Notes: generated from the sequence alone by a model not told the origin. A stretch of DNA of 64,000 bases from Ohtaekwangia koreensis (GCF_900167975.1 NZ_FUZU01000001.1:1026580-1090579); one strand, 5' to 3'. Positions 25,933 to 35,354 are shown, counted from the first letter of the stretch. Numbers and translations are program-made.

Positions 25933-27048
25933 TTGAAAAAATCACAACCATATCGACTGATTATTAGCGGAGGCGGAACAGGAGGGCATATCTTCCCGGC
26001 GGTGGCGATTGCGAATACATTCCGTGAACGTCATCCGGATGCAGAGATTCTGTTTGTGGGTGCACAAGGAAAAATGGAGATGACGCGTGTTCCGGAGGCA
26101 GGCTATAAAATAGTAGGTCTATGGATCAGCGGCTTACAACGGAAGCTGACGTTGTCAAACCTGTTGTTCCCAGTCAAGTTGATCACCAGTTTTCTGCGCG
26201 CGAGAAGTATAGTGAAGAAATTTAAGCCGCACGCAGTAGTAGGCACGGGAGGATATGCGAGCGGGCCGATCATGATTGCAGCGACACGTTTTAATATACC
26301 TTCTGTTATCCAGGAGCAGAATTCATTTGCCGGTCTTGCAAACAAGCAGGTAGCAGATAAAGTGAGTAAAGTATGTGTAGCATACGAGGGGATGGACAAA
26401 TATTTTCCAAAAGCGAAAATTGTTTTTACCGGGAACCCTGTTCGTAAAGATATACTGAGTGCAGAGACGAAGCGTGAGAAAGGACTGAGTCACTTCGGTT
26501 TCGATGGTAATGTTAAAACGTTGCTCATCATTGGCGGAAGTCTGGGTGCAAGAACCATTAACGAAAGTATCTTTTCAGGAATAGAGAAGATCGCTGATGC
26601 CAGAATTCAGGTGATATGGCAAACCGGTAAAGGATACTTTGATATATATAAGGAGAAACTTGGCGAGTTTGATTTGCGTAAGATCCGCGTTCAGGACTTT
26701 GTCAAAGAGATGGACTTGGCGTACGCTGCCGCTGATGTTGTGATATCACGCTCCGGAGCGCTGGCTGTTTCAGAATTATGCATCGCGAAAAAAGCATGTA
26801 TACTGGTGCCCTCTCCAAATGTAGCCGAAGACCATCAAACAAAAAATGCGATGGCATTAGTGGCAAAAGATGCAGCGTTACTGATCCCTGACAAGGAGGC
26901 CAATACACGACTGGTTGAAGAAGCACTGAAACTTTTGTTTGACGAAAGCCGTGCGGAAAAGCTTCGGTTAAATATAGCAACACTGGCAAAGCCACATGCT
27001 ACCGAAGATATAGTGAATGAAATTGAAAAATTAATCGAAGCGAAGTAA
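25933..27048 (+). CDS. murG: Lipid II synthase MurG (GT28 glycosyltransferase)
   Basis: A 371-residue GT-B glycosyltransferase that transfers GlcNAc to lipid I at the inner face of the membrane. The glycine-rich loop GGGTGGHIFPAVAIA is at about 13-27, followed by GTGGYASGP, VIQEQNSFAGLANK and the UDP-GlcNAc site with ISRSGALAVSEL. The gene must start with the TTG at 25933, because the glycine loop begins only 12 codons later and the next ATG lies far inside the protein. It ends directly at the GTG start of murC, with no spacer. Confidence 0.94.
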   Translation: MKKSQPYRLIISGGGTGGHIFPAVAIANTFRERHPDAEILFVGAQGKMEMTRVPEAGYKIVGLWISGLQRKLTLSNLLFPVKLITSFLRARSIVKKFKPHAVVGTGGYASGPIMIAATRFNIPSVIQEQNSFAGLANKQVADKVSKVCVAYEGMDKYFPKAKIVFTGNPVRKDILSAETKREKGLSHFGFDGNVKTLLIIGGSLGARTINESIFSGIEKIADARIQVIWQTGKGYFDIYKEKLGEFDLRKIRVQDFVKEMDLAYAAADVVISRSGALAVSELCIAKKACILVPSPNVAEDHQTKNAMALVAKDAALLIPDKEANTRLVEEALKLLFDESRAEKLRLNIATLAKPHATEDIVNEIEKLIEAK

Positions 27049-28443
27049 GTGAAGATAGAACAATACGATAACGTTTATTTTCTTGGTATAGGAGGCATCG
27101 GCATGAGCGCGCTCGCGCGTTGGTTCATGAAGAAAGGATTGAAAGTATCCGGATACGACCGTACTTCCACCAAGCTTACCGTAGCCCTGGAGCAGGAAGG
27201 TATGAAGATCCACTACGATGATAACGTAGATCTCATTCCATCGGAAGTAATACAGCATAAAGATAAAACACTGGTAGTGTTTACTCCGGCTATACCGAAA
27301 GATCACCAGGAACATGCTTACCTGAAAGCGAATGACTATACGATTCTCAAACGCTCAGAAGTATTAGGACTGATCACGAAAGGGTATAAAACGATTGGCG
27401 TTGCCGGTACACATGGTAAGACGACTACGTCATCTATGGTAGCGCACATACTGAAGACTGCTGGAAAAAACATGGTGGGCTTCCTCGGAGGTATAACAAC
27501 CAACTATAATTCCAATCTCGTGATGCAGGGTGAAGTAAATGCAGAGACGCTGGTTGTGGTAGAGGCCGATGAATTTGATCGTTCGTTCCTGCGGTTGTTT
27601 CCGGAGATCGCGGTGATTACATCCGCTGATGCAGATCACCTGGATATATATGGTGATCACGAAAGTTTGATCACCTCGTTCAAAGATTATATAAAGCAGA
27701 TTAATAAAGGTGGTTCACTGATCATACACGAGTCTATAGCAGAATTACTTGCAGACGATGTAGATCACGTCACTAAAAATATATATAGCATGAGCCGGGG
27801 GCAATTTTTTGCCAGCAGCATTACCGCTAAGAGTGGATTTTTTGAGTTCGACCTCCATGGATTTGGCAAGGTTGAGTCGATCAGGCTTGGTGTCCCCGGT
27901 TTTCATAACATTGAAAACGCTATTGCTGCTTCAGTAGCTGCACACCTGTGTGGTGTGAACAGTGCTACTATCAAAAAAGCGTTGGAGTCTTTCACCGGTG
28001 TGAAGCGCAGATTTGAATTTGTTGTAAAGGGTAAGAAGGTAGTATATGTAGATGACTACGCGCATCACCCTACAGAGATTGAAGCGTTCCTGAAGTCCAT
28101 GAAGTCCATGTACCCAAGGCGCAAGCTTACGGTTATATTCCAGCCGCATTTATTTTCGCGGACGCGTGATTTTGCAGAGGGCTTTTCAAAAAGCTTAAGC
28201 CTCGCAGACGAACTCTTCCTGATGGATATATACCCAGCTCGCGAACTTCCGATTCCCGGTGTAGATTCGGATATGCTCTTCAAGGATGTAACAAGTCCCG
28301 TGAAAGTACGATGCAATAAAAGTGATTTGATGGCGAAGCTTGAACAAAGCGACCTCGATATAATAGTAACAGTAGGAGCGGGTGATATAGATACATTTAT
28401 AGAGCCTATAAAAGAATTGGTGTTGAGGAAGTATGAAGTTTAA
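27049..28443 (+). CDS. murC: UDP-MurNAc:L-alanine ligase MurC
   Basis: A 464-residue Mur ligase that adds the first amino acid to UDP-MurNAc. The N-terminal fold has FLGIGGIGMSALARW, the ATP loop is GVAGTHGKTTTSSM (about 117-130), and DDYAHHPTEI (about 329-338) is the MurC signature. It starts with GTG immediately after the murG stop and overlaps ftsQ by 11 bases. MurF, Ddl and MurB are not part of this cluster. Confidence 0.95.
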   Translation: MKIEQYDNVYFLGIGGIGMSALARWFMKKGLKVSGYDRTSTKLTVALEQEGMKIHYDDNVDLIPSEVIQHKDKTLVVFTPAIPKDHQEHAYLKANDYTILKRSEVLGLITKGYKTIGVAGTHGKTTTSSMVAHILKTAGKNMVGFLGGITTNYNSNLVMQGEVNAETLVVVEADEFDRSFLRLFPEIAVITSADADHLDIYGDHESLITSFKDYIKQINKGGSLIIHESIAELLADDVDHVTKNIYSMSRGQFFASSITAKSGFFEFDLHGFGKVESIRLGVPGFHNIENAIAASVAAHLCGVNSATIKKALESFTGVKRRFEFVVKGKKVVYVDDYAHHPTEIEAFLKSMKSMYPRRKLTVIFQPHLFSRTRDFAEGFSKSLSLADELFLMDIYPARELPIPGVDSDMLFKDVTSPVKVRCNKSDLMAKLEQSDLDIIVTVGAGDIDTFIEPIKELVLRKYEV

Positions 28444-29197
28444 GTTTAACCTGAAGCGTGAAATAAAGATTGGTGCTGCTATACTCGTTATACTGGCGAT
28501 CATTGCTTTTACAGAGCGCAGAAGAGGTGAGGTCTCCATTAAAGATATATCTGTCAAAATAGACAACGTTCATGAAAATCATTTCCTGGACGAAGCTGAT
28601 GTGATGGATCTGATGCAGCTTAATCAGCAAAACCTGAAAGGTGCCGAGATGACTTCGGTAAATCTGAAGGATATAGAGAAGCGGGTGAAAGCAGAGCCGT
28701 TTATACGGGATGCTCAGTTATATAGTGACCTGAAGGGAAATGTGGTAGTGAGCGTAGAACTGCGCAGGCCGATCGCGCGCATTGTACGCAACGATGGCCC
28801 GGATGGATATATAGCAGAAGATGGAAGAGTGATGCCGGTGTCAGATAAGTTTACATCGCGTGTTGTTTTAATCAGCGGAGGCTATATACGACAACTGCTG
28901 AAGCAGAAGACCGTAGACGAAACGGAAGAGGGAGCGCAGCTGATGGAGTTGATCAAAGCTATTCGTGACGATGAATTCTGGAGTGCACAGATCGCACAAC
29001 TGGACATCGATAGTAAAGCAAGGATCACGATGTTTTCACAGGTAGGCGATGAACGCATTGAGTTCGGTAAGCCGGATAACCTGGAGGTGAAGTTCAGTAA
29101 GTTGAAGATCTTCTATAAAGAAATTCTTCCGAGAATGGGCTGGAATAAATATAAGCGTGTAAATCTGGAATACGAAGGACAGATTGTAGCGGAATAG
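28433..29197 (+). CDS. ftsQ: Cell division protein FtsQ
   Basis: A 254-residue bitopic protein: short basic cytoplasmic tail, one membrane segment (about 11-26, IGAAILVILAIIAFT), then a POTRA-like region (about 35-105) and a C-terminal beta domain. FtsQ proteins of this phylum are poorly conserved in sequence; the call relies on topology, the segment ELRRPIARIVRNDGPDGYIAEDGRVMP (spread over 103-130) and position between murC and ftsA. It overlaps murC by 11 bases and probably scaffolds FtsL with a partner FtsB-like protein encoded elsewhere. Confidence 0.88.
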   Translation: MKFKFNLKREIKIGAAILVILAIIAFTERRRGEVSIKDISVKIDNVHENHFLDEADVMDLMQLNQQNLKGAEMTSVNLKDIEKRVKAEPFIRDAQLYSDLKGNVVVSVELRRPIARIVRNDGPDGYIAEDGRVMPVSDKFTSRVVLISGGYIRQLLKQKTVDETEEGAQLMELIKAIRDDEFWSAQIAQLDIDSKARITMFSQVGDERIEFGKPDNLEVKFSKLKIFYKEILPRMGWNKYKRVNLEYEGQIVAE

Positions 29198-29280
29198 GAA
29201 ACGAAAATCATATATAGGTAACACTATATGTGAGCATAAAACAAGAATACAAACAACCACTATAAAAAAAGTTTACAACC

Positions 29281-30600
29281 ATGGGAAACGAAAAAATAGT
29301 AGTAGGGCTCGACATCGGCACAACAAAGATCTGTGCTATTGTCGGTCGTAAGAATGAGTTCGGAAAGCTGGAGGTTCTCGGTATGGGTAAAGCTGAGTCT
29401 GAAGGCGTGGTGAAAGGCATTGTTTTTAATATCGATAAGACTGTATATGCGATTGAGAAAGCAATTAAAGATGCAGGTGACCAGGCGGGTATAGATATAG
29501 GTGTGGTAAACGTTGGTATAGCCGGTCAGCACATCCGCAGCTTCATTCAACATGGTGGTATAACACGTACGTCTAAGGAAGATGAAATTACAATAGCAGA
29601 TGTAGAACGTCTCACGCAGGATATGTATCGCATGGTTGTTCCTCCGGGAAGCCAGATCATCCACGTGATGCCACAAGACTATATGGTTGATTACGAAGAA
29701 GGAATCAAAGAACCAGTAGGTATGTCGGGCGTTCGGTTGGAAGCTGATTTTCACATCATCACCGCGCAGACCAACGCGATCAACAACATTAATAAATGTG
29801 TTCGCAGAACAGGGCTTGAAATCGATGACCTTATCCTGGAGCCATTGGCGTCTAGCCTGGCCGTGTTAAACGATGAAGAAAAAGAAGCGGGAGTTTGCCT
29901 CATCGACATTGGTGGTGGTACAACAGACATCGCTATATTTTATGATAACATTATTCGGCATACAGCTGTGATTCCATTCGGTGGTAACATTATCACGAAT
30001 GATATCAAGCAAGGGTTGATGGTGTTGCCTCAGCAGGCAGAGCAACTGAAAACCCGTTTCGGTAAAGCTATAGCAGAAGAGGCAAGTCCAAATGAAATCG
30101 TTTCAATTCCCGGCATCCGTAATCGTGCAGCGAAAGAAATCTCTGTAAAGAATCTTTCCAACATTATCGAAGCACGCATGGAAGAGATTATTGAAATGGC
30201 ACATGCAGAAATTATAAGTTCAGGTTTTGAGAATAGATTGGCTGGCGGAATCGTGATCACCGGTGGAGGAGCGCAATTAGCAAACCTCAAGCAATTGGTA
30301 GAGTATATGACAGGTATGGATACCCGGATCGGTTATCCTAACGAACATCTTGGCAAGAGTAAAATTGAAGCGATGAAAAGCCCTATGTATGCTACGGCAG
30401 TAGGGTTGGTACTCGCAGGATTCAGATCCCTTGACGAACGTGAAGATCGTTATAAGGAAGCGCGTGAAGTAATAGCAGTAAAAAATGCAGCTGCTGTGAA
30501 ACCGAAGAAGCCCGTATCATCGAAAAGTTTTTTCAACGACATTTTGAATAAGACAAAAAGTTTGTTGATCGATGACTTAGACGGAAAGAACGAATATTAG
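29281..30600 (+). CDS. ftsA: Cell division protein FtsA
   Basis: A 439-residue actin-like protein that tethers FtsZ to the membrane. It has the phosphate-1 motif VGLDIGTTKICAIVG (8-22), the phosphate-2 motif LIDIGGGTTDIAIF (about 204-217) and the adenosine motif GGIVITGGGAQL (about 320-331). A C-terminal amphipathic stretch (SFFNDILNKTKSLL) could be the membrane-targeting helix, set off by a Pro/Lys linker. It lies directly before ftsZ with a 101-base spacer that might hold an extra promoter. Confidence 0.95.
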   Translation: MGNEKIVVGLDIGTTKICAIVGRKNEFGKLEVLGMGKAESEGVVKGIVFNIDKTVYAIEKAIKDAGDQAGIDIGVVNVGIAGQHIRSFIQHGGITRTSKEDEITIADVERLTQDMYRMVVPPGSQIIHVMPQDYMVDYEEGIKEPVGMSGVRLEADFHIITAQTNAINNINKCVRRTGLEIDDLILEPLASSLAVLNDEEKEAGVCLIDIGGGTTDIAIFYDNIIRHTAVIPFGGNIITNDIKQGLMVLPQQAEQLKTRFGKAIAEEASPNEIVSIPGIRNRAAKEISVKNLSNIIEARMEEIIEMAHAEIISSGFENRLAGGIVITGGGAQLANLKQLVEYMTGMDTRIGYPNEHLGKSKIEAMKSPMYATAVGLVLAGFRSLDEREDRYKEAREVIAVKNAAAVKPKKPVSSKSFFNDILNKTKSLLIDDLDGKNEY

Positions 30601-30701
30601 AGGAGGATCGGAAATTTAGCGTTGAATATATAGATATAGTATATATTTTTGAATGCTGATCCTAATGTAAAAAAAGAAACAACCACTAAAAGTTTATAAT
30701 C

Positions 30702-32258
30702 ATGTTCGAAACAGGATCCTACAAATTTGAAGTTCCGAAACATAGCCTTACCCGATCGATCATTAAAGTGATAGGTGTAGGCGGTGGCGGAAGCAATGCT
30801 GTAAATCACATGTATAAGCAAGGCATCAAAGATGTTGAGTTTATTGTGTGTAACACGGATAACCAGGCGCTGAATGGAAGCCCTGTCCCTAGTAAACTTC
30901 AGATCGGCACAAACCTTACAGAAGGTTTAGGTTGTGGCGCGAATCCGGAAGTTGGTAAGAATGCAGCACTCGAAAGTAAAGAACAGATACGCGAGATGCT
31001 GAACGGTACTAAAATGGTTTTTGTAACGGCCGGTATGGGCGGAGGAACGGGTACAGGTGCTGCTCCGGTGATTGCCAAGATCGCTAAGGATATGGACATC
31101 CTTACAGTCGGTATCGTTACAGCTCCTTTCGGATTCGAAGGTAAAAAGAAAACCACGCAAGCTGAGTTGGGTATAGAAGCTCTTCGTCAGAACTGCGATA
31201 CAGTACTTGTAATTTTGAATGATAAGCTGCGCGAGATCTATGGAAATCTTTCCATCAATCAGGCTTTCGCGCAAGCCGATAATATATTAACCACTGCAGC
31301 CAAAGGTATAGCAGAGATTATCACGCTTGCAGGCTACGTAAACGTAGACTTCCAGGATGTGCGCACGGTTATGCTCAATGCAGGTGCTGCCGTAATGGGC
31401 TCTGTTGAAACACGCGGAGACAGCCGCGCGAAGAAAGCTGCTGAAGGTGCTCTATCCTCTCCGTTGCTTGACAGCCGTAACATTATGGGCGCCAAGAAAA
31501 TTCTTCTTTCCATCATCTCTGGTGTGGAAGCAGAACTGCAGATGGATGAACTGTCAGAGATCACAGAATATATACAGGAGCAAGCCGGTGAAGAAGCAGA
31601 GATGATCTTTGGTCACGGTGTTGATCCTGACCTGGGTGACAGAATTCGTGTAACGGTTATTGCTACCGGATTTCAAAGCGAATCTAAAATCGCTGTGAAG
31701 AAACAGGATGATGTAAAGAAAGTACATGACCTCGATCGTTCACAAGGATGGCTTTTCAATGGCGCTGATACTTCTATCAATGAGAAGAAAGACCTGGAAT
31801 TGAAAACAAGACCTGAGCCCAAGCAAGATAAAGGTGAAGACAAGCCACAGGAACGCGAAGTAACGTTCAGTGGTCCGTTCAACAAAATCGAGCAGCCGTC
31901 TTCACGCATAAATGAAGATGAGGACGATGCGCTTTTCAAAGACGATGACTTTGATGTAAATTCTGTTCAGTATGGCGATCAGGTCATCAATGATGATGGC
32001 ATGATGGAGTTGCGTACAACGAAGCAACGCCTTCAACAACAGGCAAGAGAGCGTCAGGAGAAAATAAAGCAGGCTCGTAAATCAGAGATGACGAAAGAAG
32101 AGTTCAATGAGAAATGGGCATTGCCGGCATACTTGCGCAGAGGTGTAAAGATGCAGGATGTTCCACATTCATCAGAGCCCTTCATTTCAAAGTATAATCT
32201 GAATGATGATAATAACATTCTCGGTAATAATAAATTTTTACATGATAATGTAGATTAA
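30702..32258 (+). CDS. ftsZ: Cell division GTPase FtsZ
   Basis: A 518-residue tubulin homologue that forms the Z ring. The GTP-binding signature GGGTGTG is at 113-119, VGGGGSNAVNHM at about 26-37, and the synergy loop NVDFQDV follows AGY at about 209-218. The globular core ends near 330. A long charged linker (about 335-470) leads to LPAYLRR, the FtsA-binding peptide, but 38 further residues ending in FLHDNVD follow it. That tail seems to be normal for this phylum. It is the last gene of the cluster. Confidence 0.96.
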   Translation: MFETGSYKFEVPKHSLTRSIIKVIGVGGGGSNAVNHMYKQGIKDVEFIVCNTDNQALNGSPVPSKLQIGTNLTEGLGCGANPEVGKNAALESKEQIREMLNGTKMVFVTAGMGGGTGTGAAPVIAKIAKDMDILTVGIVTAPFGFEGKKKTTQAELGIEALRQNCDTVLVILNDKLREIYGNLSINQAFAQADNILTTAAKGIAEIITLAGYVNVDFQDVRTVMLNAGAAVMGSVETRGDSRAKKAAEGALSSPLLDSRNIMGAKKILLSIISGVEAELQMDELSEITEYIQEQAGEEAEMIFGHGVDPDLGDRIRVTVIATGFQSESKIAVKKQDDVKKVHDLDRSQGWLFNGADTSINEKKDLELKTRPEPKQDKGEDKPQEREVTFSGPFNKIEQPSSRINEDEDDALFKDDDFDVNSVQYGDQVINDDGMMELRTTKQRLQQQARERQEKIKQARKSEMTKEEFNEKWALPAYLRRGVKMQDVPHSSEPFISKYNLNDDNNILGNNKFLHDNVD

Positions 32259-32450
32259 GGAAGGTATATACTGCCAAAGTATATATCTGATGTAAGATAT
32301 GGCACTCCGGTAATGACAGGTCATTTACTCCATTCGTAGTGGTTGTTGGTTGTAAATATTTTTTGCCGGTTCCGGGTGCCAATTTTTTAAAGTGTAGTAG
32401 CGCGAATTTTTTGTTTGCCTGTATTTAATTTAGCAAACCCCGCGCAAGGC

Positions 32451-32487
32451 AATGCCGGACGTTAACCACGTCCGGCATTTGTTTTTT
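32451..32487 (+). terminator. Rho-independent terminator after the dcw cluster
   Basis: A perfect 12-bp stem (32451-32462 with 32468-32479, 5-base loop) is followed by TGTTTTTT. It lies 193 bases after the ftsZ stop. The rest of the 396-base stretch 32259-32654 shows no coding sequence; a short TTTGCC...TATTTAATTTAG region just before the hairpin is AT-rich but matches no promoter well. Confidence 0.85.
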
Positions 32488-32654
32488 ATACTTATATCAA
32501 GCTATGTCTAGCCTGAATTACTGAGTTATTCATTCAATCTGTATGCTTCTAATATTTTTTTGCCCAATCAATAGTTCGCTAGAGGCAAGTACAACCGTTG
32601 ATTTTTAATTAGCATCTTGTTTTGATACATCATAATTCTATGTATATTTAATCT

Positions 32655-32993
32655 ATGTATTCGAAAGAACTGCTAAAAGGCACGCTTACAGCCATTATTT
32701 TAAAATTGCTGGCTGAAAATGAAAAGATGTACGGGTATGAAATTTCACTGCATGTGAAAGAACTGACCGGTGGAAAAATTCATTTGAAAGATGGCTCGCT
32801 CTATCCGGCCCTTCAGAAAATGACTGCTGATGGACTACTCTCTTTTAAAGAGGAATATATAGGGAAGCGCATTCGCAAATATTATTACCTGACTAAAAAA
32901 GGGCAGAAGGAAAAGATTGCTTACCTGGAAGAGCTGAAAGATTTCATGATCACACTCAACAAGATTGTGTTTCCTCAAATTAAAACAGCATGA
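32655..32993 (+). CDS. PadR-family transcriptional regulator
   Basis: A 112-residue winged-helix regulator of the short PadR subfamily: LLKGTLTAIILKLLAENEKMYGYEI at residues 6-30, the DGSLYPALQKMTADGLL recognition segment near 46-62, and IRKYYYLTKKGQ in the wing. Such regulators usually repress the gene they overlap. Here the TGA stop overlaps the ATG of a membrane protein gene, an arrangement common for PadR with a membrane partner of the HAAS/DUF1700 type. The ligand is unknown. Confidence 0.9.
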   Translation: MYSKELLKGTLTAIILKLLAENEKMYGYEISLHVKELTGGKIHLKDGSLYPALQKMTADGLLSFKEEYIGKRIRKYYYLTKKGQKEKIAYLEELKDFMITLNKIVFPQIKTA

Positions 32994-33595
32994 AACTGTC
33001 AGACGAACAGGTTGAGTATATACGTAATCGCATCAGGCGTAGTGGCATAGAGATTACCTCTTTACAGGATGATGTGCTTGATCATTTGTGTTGTGAAGTA
33101 GAGAAGAAAATGGAAGAGAAAGTTACACTTGATGCTGCGCTCACAGAAGCTATTCAGCAACTGGCTCCGGAAGGACTCGCGGAACTTGAACAGGAGACAC
33201 TCGTTTTATTAAACTCTAAAATAATCACCATGAAAAAAGTTATGTATGGAATCGGTCTTGTTTCTACCAGCAGTATGAGTATAGGGCTAACGTTTAAAAT
33301 TTTACATATGCCAGGAGGCGACCAATTGGTAACGTATGGTTTCCTCACCTTTGCACTCATATTTCTGCCATTGGTGGTAACGAGTTATTTTAAAGTAAAT
33401 ATACAGGCCGGATGGTCCGATAAACTAAGGATCGTCTTGGGTATAGTTAGTGCATTAGCTACAGGTTTGTCCGTTGTATTTAAATTATTTCATCTGCAAG
33501 GAGCAGACATCTTGCTGCTATCAGGTGCCGCTGTATTCAGCTTTGGATTTCTTCCGTTCCTGTTTTTTACGATGTATAAAAAATCTCTTTCTTGA
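32990..33595 (+). CDS. Membrane protein with N-terminal HAAS-like domain and GldL-like segments
   Basis: A 201-residue protein. The first 85 residues are soluble and helical (DVLDHLCCEVEKKM, AIQQLAPEGLAELEQETL), like the permease-prefix/HAAS domain often encoded after PadR genes. Four membrane segments follow (about 86-107, 115-135, 148-166, 172-194). Two of them carry the pair FKILHMPGGD and FKLFHLQGAD, which resembles the KxxHxPGA motif of GldL and related Bacteroidota membrane proteins. It is translationally coupled to the PadR gene by an ATGA overlap. Function unknown. Confidence 0.75.
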   Translation: MKLSDEQVEYIRNRIRRSGIEITSLQDDVLDHLCCEVEKKMEEKVTLDAALTEAIQQLAPEGLAELEQETLVLLNSKIITMKKVMYGIGLVSTSSMSIGLTFKILHMPGGDQLVTYGFLTFALIFLPLVVTSYFKVNIQAGWSDKLRIVLGIVSALATGLSVVFKLFHLQGADILLLSGAAVFSFGFLPFLFFTMYKKSLS

Positions 33596-33603
33596 TTAAA
33601 AGA

Positions 33604-33638
33604 AAAACCGCACCGGGTAGTTATCCCAGTGCGGTTTT
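33604..33638. terminator. Bidirectional terminator between convergent genes
   Basis: AAAACCGCAC (33604-33613) pairs with GTGCGGTTTT (33629-33638) and an inner GGG/CCC extends the stem. A-rich and T-rich flanks make it functional from both sides. Confidence 0.85.
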
Positions 33639-33660
33639 CTTTATTAACTATATTTAGCTC

Positions 33661-34392
33661 TTAGAATTTCGCAGATTTCTTAACGATCTTACCAAGCTTA
33701 CCCTTAAGCTCTTCGAATAATGCTTCAGTTGCATCTTCGCAGAGTGGTTGTATCTTTTTAACGTTCATAATGGGAACACCAAGGGCAGCAGGTACTTTTC
33801 CTTTCGATACACCTCTTTCGCGGATCCGGAATACTTTATCACACTTCTTATCATAAAGGAACATGTTCAGATATGCAACGGCTCCGGCCATCATACCCAT
33901 GGCGCGTGACTCAAATTCATAGTCCATCGTAACAAACAAAATCGCATCGGCATCAGGAAAAATCTTGGCAAGATTGCAAGGGTCTTGTTTCTCTTCGCTT
34001 AACAAGCCTTGCTTGTCACCGTACGCCCAAATCATTCCGGGTATAACAGCATACTGAATGCCCATCGATTTATTAAAACCACTCGCAGTGTCCATGAGCA
34101 TTACAGACTTGTAGTTCTGATACTCGGTGTTACTGCTGATCTCTTTGGCATCAATAAGTTTAAAGGGGAAATCTTTGGCAAACTCGTTTACAAAACGTGC
34201 ATATGCCTTTTCAACGAGAGGCTGAAGATTAAAAGCAGGGTCTTTCATTAATGATTCGCCTAACGTGGACATACCAGTGCCACCAATTTTCTTGTCACCA
34301 AAGAAGGTAACTAATGCTACACGTTTGTCCTGTGCGTAGGAGCTTGCTGTAATAGCCACTAGCATCAGGATTGATAAAGTAAATTTTTTCAT
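33661..34392 (-). CDS. Uncharacterised secreted protein
   Basis: A 243-residue protein with a clear signal peptide (residues 1-20, cleavage after SSYAQ). The mature part begins with DKRVALVTFFGDKKIGGTGMST, contains a possible beta-alpha core (IQYAVIPGMIWAYGD, ADAILFVTMDYEF) and ends with a Lys-rich helix (FEELKGKLGKIVKKSAKF). The pattern resembles periplasmic proteins of the lipoprotein/TolB-N-like kind, but I recognise no family. It is transcribed alone and shares a terminator with the convergent membrane protein gene. Confidence 0.7.
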   Translation of the reverse strand: MKKFTLSILMLVAITASSYAQDKRVALVTFFGDKKIGGTGMSTLGESLMKDPAFNLQPLVEKAYARFVNEFAKDFPFKLIDAKEISSNTEYQNYKSVMLMDTASGFNKSMGIQYAVIPGMIWAYGDKQGLLSEEKQDPCNLAKIFPDADAILFVTMDYEFESRAMGMMAGAVAYLNMFLYDKKCDKVFRIRERGVSKGKVPAALGVPIMNVKKIQPLCEDATEALFEELKGKLGKIVKKSAKF

Positions 34393-34675
34393 AAGGTTGG
34401 TTTCAATTCGGTCAGGTGAACTTGTATAGTATACTATGCATATACGTGCGCAATGATATGAATTAAGTTTCCTTTACTTTGATAAGAAAGAAGAGAGAAC
34501 TTACATGATTTATGGCTACCGGGTAATGTGGTATACTAGGCTAAGTATAGGCTATACATAGTCATTCTTTTCGGGTAACGCCTTGTTCTTTTGAGTTTTG
34601 GTGTAATTATCTCTTGTTGTAATTAGCCCGAATGCCGGGAATGTATTTTTCTATATAGCTGACGTCTATAGCTAA

Positions 34676-35311
34676 TTAGTCTCTAAGTTCTTTGCGCATA
34701 TACTTTGAACATATAGGGCAGTCCGTCCAGATATGTCCGCGAGCCGGACAGAATTTTCTTCCGAAGTATATAAATTGCAAATGTGCTTTGTTCCATTTCT
34801 CTTCAGGAATCAAACGCTTAAGATCATGCTCGGTTTGCTCTACACTTTTTCCATTCGTTAATGCCCACCGATACGCCAGGCGATGAATGTGTGTGTCTAC
34901 AGGAAATGCGGGTAATCCAAACCACTGTGTCATAACCACCGATGCTGTTTTGTGTCCTACGGCCGGCAACTCTTCCAGTGCTTCGAAAGTATTGGGCACT
35001 TCGCCGTTATACTTATCGATCAGGATTTTTGAAAGGCCATATATACCTTTCGATTTCATAGGAGAAAGACCACAAGGTCTTATGATATCCTGGATTTCTT
35101 CCTGTGACATCTTGATCATATCAAAAGGATTATCAGCCCGCTTGAAAAGTGTCGGTGTTGTTTTGTTCACACGCTCATCCGTACACTGTGCTGATAACAG
35201 CACCGAGATTAATAACGTATAGGCATCTTTGTGATAAAGCGGAACCTCAGGGTCAGGAAAATGATGGTCGAGTATAGAAAGAATATCCTTTACTTTTTCA
35301 GCCTTGGTCAT
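34676..35311 (-). CDS. nth: Endonuclease III
   Basis: A 211-residue HhH-GPD DNA glycosylase/AP lyase of base-excision repair for oxidised pyrimidines. The helix-hairpin-helix LPAVGHKTASVV contains the catalytic Lys121 and PVDTHIHR holds Asp139. The length matches E. coli Nth (211). The iron-sulfur region is unusual: instead of four cysteines spaced 6-2-5, only Cys188, Cys198 and Cys201 are present (spacing 9 and 2) and no fourth Cys follows. The cluster may be missing or differently bound. The next gene on the same strand upstream is the NamZ-like gene, 43 bases away. Confidence 0.92.
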   Translation of the reverse strand: MTKAEKVKDILSILDHHFPDPEVPLYHKDAYTLLISVLLSAQCTDERVNKTTPTLFKRADNPFDMIKMSQEEIQDIIRPCGLSPMKSKGIYGLSKILIDKYNGEVPNTFEALEELPAVGHKTASVVMTQWFGLPAFPVDTHIHRLAYRWALTNGKSVEQTEHDLKRLIPEEKWNKAHLQFIYFGRKFCPARGHIWTDCPICSKYMRKELRD

Positions 35312-35354
35312 AGCACGGATTCCAGATCGGTATATATAGTTTATGTTGTGGTCA

